Positions 41,970 to 48,596 of a DNA stretch of 51,340 bases are shown here, piece after piece; position 1 is the stretch's first letter, and the number at the start of each line of letters is the position of its first letter. The stretch covers positions 1 to 51,340 of the forward strand of contig JAHEAA010000003.1 in assembly GCA_019721035.1 (NCBI GenBank), read 5' to 3'. The stretch is from Candidatus Sysuiplasma acidicola. Its GTDB lineage: Archaea > Thermoplasmatota > Thermoplasmata > Sysuiplasmatales > Sysuiplasmataceae. A program made the position numbers and the translations under genes. A model generated the notes under the pieces. The model saw only the letters and a list, made by a program, of their open reading frames with translations, did no database searches and was not told the DNA's origin.

Positions 41970-42791
41970 CTATGCCGGCCAGAGGTTGATCTCTTTCGAA
42001 TATTTCCTTATCTCGAGGAATCTCTCTTTCAGCGCTGAACAGTGTTCTTTCGAGTATATGTGAGTGAGCACAGGAGACACTTCGCTTCCTACTGCCGCAA
42101 AATTGCCGTCCACAACAATGAATCTGTCTTTGACGTTTCTGTTGAGGAAATAATGTAACCGTAACTTTGAAGCATCGTTGTTGAGCATCTTCCTCACCTT
42201 TCTCGACTGAGCCTGGAATGTGTGTCCCATGAGTTCCATTGGAGTGAAAGGTGTGATTACTTCCATACTGACTTTGGAACCGGTATGAACGTAATCGCTG
42301 AACTTTCTGTCGAGGAAATATCCTCTTGGAAAGCACATCAGCACCTCCTCCTTTGCATTCTCTATTTCCCTGATTTCAGCTTTTCGTATCTCCTCCAAGC
42401 CGGACAACATCTCAATCGGCTCTTCTGCACCGTCCTGATTGACTCTGATGACCGGTATAGAGGAGCAAATCTCCTTTACCCATATGTCCTGAAAGGTGTT
42501 TTCGTCCCTCGGATAACCGTAAAGGTCGAAAATCAACGGTTTCACGATGTAATCCTCGATGACGTCACCTATGTGTCTGAGTCTGTACTCCTTTGGCCTC
42601 CCGCCAGTTTCTTCCAGGAAACCCTTTTCCTTGAGCGAATTCATTACGGCGTGAACCTTGCCGTAAGGTATATGTGCAAGATGCATCGCGTCCCGGTAGT
42701 TCACAGTCCCATAATCCAGTTTAACGAGTGCCGAAATGAGTTCTCTCTCATACTTTGTCAGGCCGAGTCTATTGAGCACAATCGTTCGCAC
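41970..42791 (-). CDS. TrmB-type transcriptional regulator
   Basis: This 273-residue protein has an N-terminal winged helix (GLTKYERELISALVKLDYG, YGKVHAVMNSLKEKGFLEE) and a C-terminal TrmB/phospholipase-D-like effector domain, KDRFIVVDGNFAAVGSE. TrmB regulators sense sugars or other ligands and control nearby genes. It starts with GTG 42791 (a later GTG at 42779 also fits). Two overlapping inverted repeats lie next to its promoter (42873-42895) and could be its own operator. It sits upstream of the SDR gene on the same strand, which may be its target. Confidence 0.75.
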   Translation of the reverse strand: MRTIVLNRLGLTKYERELISALVKLDYGTVNYRDAMHLAHIPYGKVHAVMNSLKEKGFLEETGGRPKEYRLRHIGDVIEDYIVKPLIFDLYGYPRDENTFQDIWVKEICSSIPVIRVNQDGAEEPIEMLSGLEEIRKAEIREIENAKEEVLMCFPRGYFLDRKFSDYVHTGSKVSMEVITPFTPMELMGHTFQAQSRKVRKMLNNDASKLRLHYFLNRNVKDRFIVVDGNFAAVGSEVSPVLTHIYSKEHCSALKERFLEIRKYSKEINLWPA

Positions 42792-42861
42792 CTCGTCTAT
42801 TTTGTAATGCCCCCGTGATAGTGAAGCCGTTTGTACTGATGCCAGCTAATATGAACTTCAC

Positions 42862-42895
42862 ATATTTATACAACCGTAAAATTCGGTAATCGAAT
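42862..42895 (-). promoter_or_regulatory. TATA-like box and inverted repeats upstream of TrmB-like gene
   Basis: ATATTTATA (plus spelling, 42862-42870) is followed by ACCG-N7-CGGT (42873-42887) and ATTCG-N5-CGAAT (42881-42895). The repeats adjoin the box on its upstream side, as expected for an operator or activator site. The predicted transcript start (about 42840) leaves a leader of about 50 bases. Confidence 0.4.
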
Positions 42896-42933
42896 TAAAT
42901 ACACTCGAGTTACAAAATACGAAGGAAAGAACA

Positions 42934-42992
42934 GATGCCATGAAAGGCATCGCTTCTGAAGGCCATCGGTCCCGGACTATTATTTGCCCGGG
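42934..42992 (-). terminator. two hairpins in the tRNA-Asn trailer
   Basis: Reading away from the tRNA on the minus strand, TCCCGG-N12-CCGGGA (42969-42992) is followed by GATGCC-N6-GGCATC (42934-42951) and then a T-rich tract (TTCTTTCCTT). Both stems are perfect 6-mers. This could end transcription of the tRNA or form a small stable RNA. Confidence 0.35.
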
Positions 42993-43006
42993 ATACTAAT
43001 GCCATG

Positions 43007-43078
43007 CGGCTCCGGACCGATTCGAACGGTCATCACCTGGTTAACAGCCAGATATCTTGCCCGTTGGACTACGGAGCC
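43007..43078 (-). tRNA. tRNA-Asn (anticodon GUU)
   Basis: This is a 72-base cloverleaf on the minus strand. The acceptor stem is GGCTCCG with CGGAGCC (7 bp), the D-arm has 3 bp, the anticodon stem is TCTGG/CCAGG with loop CTGTTAA (anticodon GTT at 43043-43045), the variable loop has four bases, and the T-arm is GACCG-TTCGAAT-CGGTC. The discriminator base is G; CCA is not encoded and there is no intron. A TATA-like CTAATATTAATTA at 43108-43120 is centred about 36 bases before the 5' end, giving a leader of about 10 bases. It lies divergent to an AsnC-type regulator followed by gatCAB, the enzyme that probably amidates Asp on this tRNA. Confidence 0.95.
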
Positions 43079-43107
43079 ATTGCATTTTCAGCATGAAGCA
43101 GAGAGCA

Positions 43108-43134
43108 CTAATATTAATTACCTTTGTAATATTC
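43108..43134. promoter_or_regulatory. divergent promoter region of tRNA-Asn and the AsnC/gatCAB operon
   Basis: CTAATATTAATTA at 43108-43120 fits the tRNA on the minus strand. TGTAATATTC at 43125-43134 fits a plus-strand start near 43156. The two boxes are nearly touching, so one bound regulator could affect both. Confidence 0.45.
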
Positions 43135-43168
43135 TGTCGTTGAAATGAGTCAAAATGTATTGTGCATG

Positions 43169-43190
43169 CACCTCCTTTCAACAGGTTGAT
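43169..43190 (+). promoter_or_regulatory. anti-Shine-Dalgarno-like copy and ribosome site in the leader of the AsnC/gatCAB mRNA
   Basis: CACCTCCT (43169-43176) matches the 3' tail of archaeal 16S rRNA, and AGGTTGATC (43183-43191) is the matching ribosome site before ATG 43197. ACCT and AGGT can pair within the leader and mask the site. Confidence 0.35.
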
Positions 43191-43196
43191 CTAATA

Positions 43197-43628
43197 ATGG
43201 ACAGAAAAGATAGCGAGTTGCTCTCTCTGCTCAGGCAGGATGCAAGAATGCCGATTTCGGCCATGGCGGCAAAGCTGCACACCGGCAGGAGCACCATCAG
43301 GCAGAGACTCACCAGGCTGGAAAAGTTGGGCGTGATAAGACGCTATACTGTTGAAGTGGACGAAAGCAAGATCGGTGAATCACATTCAGCTTTCGTGCTC
43401 ATCTCTTTCATGCCCGGAACGTCGTCTCAGCGCGATGTGGCAAACAGCATTGCAGCGATACCCGGCATCGAGGAACTGTATCTCATATCGGGCAGCTGGG
43501 ACATGATTGCAAGAATCCACGCGACCACGCTCGAAGACATCGGCAGCATTGTTATAGACAAACTCCGCTCCATAAAGGGCGTCAGCGGTACGGAAACGTG
43601 TTCGATATTCAGCTACGTGAAGGGATGA
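43197..43628 (+). CDS. Lrp/AsnC-family transcriptional regulator
   Basis: This 143-residue protein has an N-terminal HTH (DRKDSELLSLLRQDARMPIS then RSTIRQRLTRLEKLGVIRRYTV) and a C-terminal RAM/effector domain (about 65-140, with GTSSQRDVANSIAAIPGIEE and LYLISGSWDMIARIHATTLE). Lrp/AsnC proteins sense amino acids and form octamers on DNA. The start is ATG 43197, matching the family start and having the AGGTTGATC ribosome site. An ATG at 43155 would be leaderless and add 14 residues. It lies six bases before gatC, so it is the first gene of the gatCAB operon and probably regulates it. Confidence 0.88.
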   Translation: MDRKDSELLSLLRQDARMPISAMAAKLHTGRSTIRQRLTRLEKLGVIRRYTVEVDESKIGESHSAFVLISFMPGTSSQRDVANSIAAIPGIEELYLISGSWDMIARIHATTLEDIGSIVIDKLRSIKGVSGTETCSIFSYVKG

Positions 43629-43634
43629 GGCCGC

Positions 43635-43910
43635 ATGGTCATCAGAAAAGAGGATGTGGAGAGAATCGCCAGGCTTTCGATGCTGCATGTTGAAGCGCCC
43701 GAAGCTGAGCGCCTTTCTTCCGAAATGAATGCAATACTCGAATTCTTCTCCTCTGTAAGGGACTATCCCGCTCACAGATCAGCCCCCCGGGAAGGTCAGC
43801 AGCCAAGGGAAGACGGCGGCTGCACAACAAACGCTGCGGAGGGAGAATCTATTGTTTCAGGCTTTCCGGCCAGAGAGGGCAGGAACCTCAACGTGCCGCG
43901 GGGACTTTGA
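43635..43910 (+). CDS. gatC: Asp/Glu-tRNA amidotransferase subunit C (GatC)
   Basis: This 91-residue helical subunit has IRKEDVERIARLSMLHVE and EMNAILEFFSSVRDY at the start, then a poorly conserved linker ending ESIVSGFPAREGRNLNVPRGL, the usual end that winds round GatA. It holds GatA and GatB together. It begins six bases after the AsnC-type regulator, and its stop is followed directly by the gatA ATG. Confidence 0.9.
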   Translation: MVIRKEDVERIARLSMLHVEAPEAERLSSEMNAILEFFSSVRDYPAHRSAPREGQQPREDGGCTTNAAEGESIVSGFPAREGRNLNVPRGL

Positions 43911-45257
43911 ATGGAAACGGCACCGGCAGAAGGGCGTCACGGCGTCAGATTCAGGCAGATGAAGGCCAACGCATCGAGAGATACACTGAACTGTTTCATA
44001 AGCCTCTGCAGCGGAGAAACGCAGGCGAACGAAGGACCGCTCAGCGGCGTTGTGTTCGGCATAAAGGATAACATGGCAGTCCGGGGCGAGAGGATGACGT
44101 GCGCCTCACGTATCCTTGAGCATTACATTGCACCGTACGACGCTACTGTCGTGGAGCGCCTGAAACGCCGGGGGGCACTGATACTCGGTAAAACGAATAT
44201 GGATGAATTTGCCTGTGGCTCATCCGGAGAAACATCGGCGTTTGGACCTACGCAGAATCCTATTTTCCCGGGGAGGGTGCCCGGCGGAAGCTCGTCAGGC
44301 TCCGCAGCTTCCGTTGCGGCAGAACTTGTAGATGCTGCAATGGGCTCCGATACGGGGGGTTCAGTGAGATGTCCCGCATCATTCTGCGGTATTGAGGGAT
44401 TTAAGCCGACGTACGGAAAGGTGTCACGGCACGGACTCGTGGATATGTCCATGAGCCTTGAATCTCCTGCACCGGTTGTTCCGAAAGGCAGAACCGCATT
44501 GCTTGCAGGCATCATGGATGCAATTTCAGGGTACGACGAACTCGATCAGGCCACATACGGCTCTGCACGAACAGATTGCGTGAAGTCATTAAATGACTTC
44601 CAGATATCCGGAGCCTGTCTTTCCCTTCCGTCAAACCTTCTTGATCTCTGTGCAGCCGACGTCAGGGAAACCTTTGCACTGACTGTCGGTAGACTCAGAG
44701 GCGCTGGCGCAAAAATTGATGAAATCCAGCTCAGCAGTGCACGGACTGTGCTGCCTGCATACTATCTCACGATGTATTCAGAATTCGCCTCCGCTATGCA
44801 GAGATACGACGGTATGAAATTCGGTTACAGGGGCGAAGGTTCCGGTGCAGAAGAGGTGATGAAGAGCAGCAGGTCTGTTCTTGGTCCGGAGGTGAGGAGA
44901 CGCATTCTTCTCGGCACTTACATCACGTCGCTTGAGGGAAAGAGCGAATGGTATGAAAAGGCTATGAATGCGAGGGCCGCCATTATTGAAGAGGTTGCCT
45001 CAGTGATGTCTACATGCGATCTGATGATTCTTCCTGCCATGCCTGTGACGCCCTATCCGATGGGGGAACGGCTGGCCGATCCGCTGCTGATGTATGCAAC
45101 CGACATACTCACCGTTTTACCTAATGTGTGCGGTCTTCCGGCAGGGAGCATTCCGCTGAACGGTGGGGTTTCCCTTCAGCTGATCGGTGAACGCAACAGC
45201 GATGAGAAGGTAGTCTCAGCAATGAATGTGCTTTCGGGGGTGGTGCGGCGTGAGTGA
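43911..45257 (+). CDS. gatA: Asp/Glu-tRNA amidotransferase subunit A (GatA)
   Basis: This 448-residue amidase-signature enzyme frees ammonia from glutamine. The Ser-cisSer-Lys triad is visible: K52 in FGIKDNMAV, Ser in PGGSSSGSAA (127-129) and the nucleophile S151 in SDTGGSVRCPAS. It is a little shorter than typical bacterial GatA (about 480). Ammonia travels to GatB. The stop overlaps the GTG start of gatB. With GatDE present for Gln, this complex most likely makes Asn-tRNA(Asn). Confidence 0.95.
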   Translation: METAPAEGRHGVRFRQMKANASRDTLNCFISLCSGETQANEGPLSGVVFGIKDNMAVRGERMTCASRILEHYIAPYDATVVERLKRRGALILGKTNMDEFACGSSGETSAFGPTQNPIFPGRVPGGSSSGSAASVAAELVDAAMGSDTGGSVRCPASFCGIEGFKPTYGKVSRHGLVDMSMSLESPAPVVPKGRTALLAGIMDAISGYDELDQATYGSARTDCVKSLNDFQISGACLSLPSNLLDLCAADVRETFALTVGRLRGAGAKIDEIQLSSARTVLPAYYLTMYSEFASAMQRYDGMKFGYRGEGSGAEEVMKSSRSVLGPEVRRRILLGTYITSLEGKSEWYEKAMNARAAIIEEVASVMSTCDLMILPAMPVTPYPMGERLADPLLMYATDILTVLPNVCGLPAGSIPLNGGVSLQLIGERNSDEKVVSAMNVLSGVVRRE

Positions 45258-46638
45258 CTTCAAGGACCTGAAAATAGGGCTGGAGATACACATTTATCCA
45301 ATGACTGAAACCAAGATGTTCTGCAGATGCAGCGCTTCTTTTCTCGAGGCACCGCCAAACACAAATGTCTGTCCTGTATGTGCGGGGCAGCCCGGCGCTA
45401 AACCGATGCCTCCGAATGCTAGAGCCGTGCGGGCAGGCATGCAGCTGGCCGACGTCTTCGGTATGGAGATTTCCAATAAACCTGTTGTGACCATGAGAAA
45501 ACATTACTTCTATCCTGACCTTCCCAGTAATTATCAGCGTACCGCTGAACCGCTTGCAAACGGCGGAGCAATAGGAAAGTGCGGCCTCCGTGAGATCCAT
45601 TTTGAGGAGGATCCGGGGCAATACGATCTTGCTAAAGGAATCGTAGATCTCAACAGATCCGGCGTTCCGCTTCTCGAACTCGTCACCGAGCCGGATCTGA
45701 AGAGCAGTGCCGAAGCCAGGGCGCTGCTTACGGATGTGCTCTTTGCGCTTGAATATCTTCAGATTTCGAGGGAGGAAATGCCATTTAAAGTCGACACCAA
45801 CATCTCCGCCGGGGGCGGAAAAAGGGTGGAGGTGAAAAACATAAATTCGCTGAGCGGAGTAGTAAAGGCGCTGGATTTTGAAGCATCCCGCCAGTCGGAA
45901 TTACTTTCCCGCGGCGCATCCGTTCTGCAGGAAACGCGGCATTTTGATGCAGTGAACGGGTCCACTGCCCCGCTACGATATAAGGAGACGGTGGAGGACT
46001 ACAGATATCTGCCCGATCCGGACATACGCCCTGTACACCCGGGCAGTGTAAACTATGAGCGGCACGAAAATCCATTTCTGATACTCGCCGGATTGAGAAG
46101 TGAGGGGTCGTCCGAGGCAGATGCCAGAACAATCATTGTCGACAGACATCTTCTGAATGCATACAACCAGTTGGTGGCACGATGCGGAGCAAGATTTTCA
46201 TCTGTTTTTGTCGCGAGGGACATAAAGGCAGAGCTGAACTACAGGAAGCTGCATTCGTCTGCTATCGGGCCATTGCTCGGAGGGCTGCTGGAAATTGCAG
46301 TTGCGTACAGTTCTTCAAGGCTTAGCAACCGGAACGCTACTGCCCTGCTGAGAACGCTGTTCGACGGCGGAAGCATCCATCCTGCAATCGAGGAACTGTC
46401 GGAAGGCTGGCTTGGCAGGAGTGCGATAGATGCTGTGGCAGCCAACGTGGTTTCAGGACATCCGGAAGCAGCCGGTAAATACAGGAAAGGGAATACCGAA
46501 GTGATAAACTATTTCGTCGGATTGTGCATGAAGGAGACGCGCGGAAAGGCCACGTCTGCGGATATCATCTCCGCCCTGAAACGCGTACTGGACGAGGCAG
46601 AAGGTGAATCTGATGAAGGCTCAGAGCAGAGAAACTGA
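45250..46638 (+). CDS. gatB: Asp/Glu-tRNA amidotransferase subunit B (GatB)
   Basis: The protein has 462 residues from GTG 45250, which overlaps the gatA stop; eight earlier residues of the frame are not family-like. It begins KIGLEIHIYPMTETKMFCRC and NTNVCPVCAGQPGAKP with the zinc-type cysteines. RKHYFYPDLPSNYQ, HFEEDPGQYD and SGVPLLELVTEPDL are the kinase/transamidase hallmarks, and a YqeY-like helical tail (about 390-460) binds tRNA. It activates Asp (or Glu) on tRNA with ATP and adds ammonia. The 3' end overlaps the opposite-strand PKD protein by 18 bases. Confidence 0.95.
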   Translation: MSDFKDLKIGLEIHIYPMTETKMFCRCSASFLEAPPNTNVCPVCAGQPGAKPMPPNARAVRAGMQLADVFGMEISNKPVVTMRKHYFYPDLPSNYQRTAEPLANGGAIGKCGLREIHFEEDPGQYDLAKGIVDLNRSGVPLLELVTEPDLKSSAEARALLTDVLFALEYLQISREEMPFKVDTNISAGGGKRVEVKNINSLSGVVKALDFEASRQSELLSRGASVLQETRHFDAVNGSTAPLRYKETVEDYRYLPDPDIRPVHPGSVNYERHENPFLILAGLRSEGSSEADARTIIVDRHLLNAYNQLVARCGARFSSVFVARDIKAELNYRKLHSSAIGPLLGGLLEIAVAYSSSRLSNRNATALLRTLFDGGSIHPAIEELSEGWLGRSAIDAVAANVVSGHPEAAGKYRKGNTEVINYFVGLCMKETRGKATSADIISALKRVLDEAEGESDEGSEQRN

Positions 46639-48447
46639 TGTTCCGCTCTCAAAAAACATGATCTGACCGTCTGTGCCGTCCACTGCCACTGTCTGCCCTG
46701 TCGCTGATGTAAATGTATATGCGAATGCAGTGCTGGAAGGAGGCAGCGGAAGAAAGACAGATGTCTGCGGAAGATATGGTGCTGATGAAATCGATATGCT
46801 GCTCATCTCCGGAGTGCCGGAGCTGCTGAAGAAGTAACGACCGGGCGAGCTTCCGTTGACGATCTGCATTGCCGAGGCGAGCGTCAGCACGTTCGTGCCG
46901 AATGCGGACACTCCGGACATGTTCACTGTATCGTTCAGTCCCCGGGCTGTCATTGTACCGTTGCTTGATGTGACGGTCACGGCATACCCTTTTCCAGTCG
47001 CATTTCCGAACTGCATGTACCACGACGATCGTGTGAAATTATATTCCGCGCTGACCATCCGTGCCCCGGCAGCCGTTCTGATGTACGTTCCGAGCGATGT
47101 CCCGTTCAGCGCAAAATCATATGCCTTCGTAATATTGAGTATGCCGTCTGTCGTACCGATCATGGGTAGAGCGCTGCCGTTCCAGCGCGTATACTGACCC
47201 CTGTCCTGCTCCCTCCAGTACACGCCGCCTGCCGCCGCGGGAACACTCCCGTTTGACACACTGGTTCTGGCCGCATCCGATGAAGATATCACAGTCGTTC
47301 CGCTGTGCACTGAGCGGAAGGTGTTGTTTGTGAACAGCGGAAAAGCTGAAAGGCTGTCGAGCTTCAGCTGTTCGGAAAACGAGCTTCCGGATGTGATATT
47401 CACATTGATTGCAGGATTGATGAGCGACGGATCAAAGAGGGCAGCACTCCATCTGAATCCGTGATATGATCCGTTAAGGCCCATTTCCACATCTCCCGTA
47501 AAGCCGCGGGAGTATTTCGACATCTGTGACGCGGTCATGACGAACGAACCGTTTTCACCTATGGCCGAGAGCATTTCGTTCTGCCACGGCATACCTCCGG
47601 TCAGGTTGGCATAAGCGTCAGTAGCGAGCATCTGCCCCCCTCCGAGCCGTACAAGCTTCCCTCCAATTTGAAGTGATATGCTGGTCGATGTGCCGGCGTC
47701 CTGCTTTACGGTATAGTTGCCGTTAATGCTGTTGAAAGTCTTTGCGTCATAGCCGGTCGTGACAATTACCGTGAAATTCACCGGAAGCCCGGCGGCGGTT
47801 CCTTTCACATATCCTTTTCCGGTCATGTTGCTGTCGGCATCAATGACATAGGTTTCGTGCGGGACTCCCAGTCCGTCATGCACCGTCACGATACCGTTCT
47901 CAACAGCATATGATGCATTGCCGCTGAGACGCATGAAGAGGCTGTCAACGGTAAGGGTGCTGTTAACGCCGGACATGTTGAACGGTATTGTCGCTATGCC
48001 GAAAGGGTTGTATACTGTCAGAGTGCCATGAATCGCATATGCTGCCGTGTCGCCGAGGCGGACAGGTTCAGCCGTAAAGGATGAAGGATGGACGTAGACA
48101 TGTGTCGTGCTCTCTCCTCTCTGACCGTTCCAGGCGTAGGTCGCCGTAACTGTATATATGCCGGGTCTGCTGTACACGTGCTCTGAGTTGATGCTGTGTG
48201 TTGTGTTTCCGTCCCCGTAGTTTATTGAATACAGTTTAAAAGTGCTCATCGGTGTTGCAGGCGGAAGGCCAAGGAATATTTTCACTGTGTTACCCGCGAG
48301 CGCACTGCCGGGGAACACATTCAGCTGCGGATGTTCGACGAACTGAGTCACGAAAATACCTGCTGCTGATGCTATCGCGACTGCCGCGACAGCCGCCGCC
48401 ATGAGTTTCTTCCTTCTACCGTTCAATGAGTGCAACACTCCATGCAT
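46621..48447 (-). CDS. secreted/anchored surface protein with PKD-like domain
   Basis: This 608-residue protein has a signal-anchor helix (residues 16-36) and a PKD-like beta domain (SINYGDGNTTHSI, HVYSRPGIYTVTATYAW) at about 55-120. A long beta-rich Thr/Ser/Asn-rich part with many N-x-S/T sites follows, with repeats of the type FNSINGNYTVKQDAG. There is no second membrane helix near the C-terminus, so it may be held only by the N-terminal anchor. No enzyme motif is seen. It is probably an extracellular surface or S-layer-associated protein. It precedes DUF2079 and DPM1-GtrA genes that suggest surface glycosylation. Confidence 0.72.
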   Translation of the reverse strand: MHGVLHSLNGRRKKLMAAAVAAVAIASAAGIFVTQFVEHPQLNVFPGSALAGNTVKIFLGLPPATPMSTFKLYSINYGDGNTTHSINSEHVYSRPGIYTVTATYAWNGQRGESTTHVYVHPSSFTAEPVRLGDTAAYAIHGTLTVYNPFGIATIPFNMSGVNSTLTVDSLFMRLSGNASYAVENGIVTVHDGLGVPHETYVIDADSNMTGKGYVKGTAAGLPVNFTVIVTTGYDAKTFNSINGNYTVKQDAGTSTSISLQIGGKLVRLGGGQMLATDAYANLTGGMPWQNEMLSAIGENGSFVMTASQMSKYSRGFTGDVEMGLNGSYHGFRWSAALFDPSLINPAINVNITSGSSFSEQLKLDSLSAFPLFTNNTFRSVHSGTTVISSSDAARTSVSNGSVPAAAGGVYWREQDRGQYTRWNGSALPMIGTTDGILNITKAYDFALNGTSLGTYIRTAAGARMVSAEYNFTRSSWYMQFGNATGKGYAVTVTSSNGTMTARGLNDTVNMSGVSAFGTNVLTLASAMQIVNGSSPGRYFFSSSGTPEMSSISISSAPYLPQTSVFLPLPPSSTAFAYTFTSATGQTVAVDGTDGQIMFFESGTSVSLL

Positions 48448-48596
48448 GAGAGCCGAACTCTGTTTCCTGCGCGCTGATGAATCAATTTTTCTTGGTACTT
48501 AAGTTAGAGCACCGGCGAGCACACTGTTCCTATATGCCGATTCGCACATTCGCACGAGAGCTAAATAGTGTTCAGTGATAAGGAGAAGCGCTGCAA

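Noticed and set aside
42222-42818. 198-residue open frame on plus strand
   Set aside because: Antisense to the TrmB-like regulator, which has clear HTH and effector motifs.
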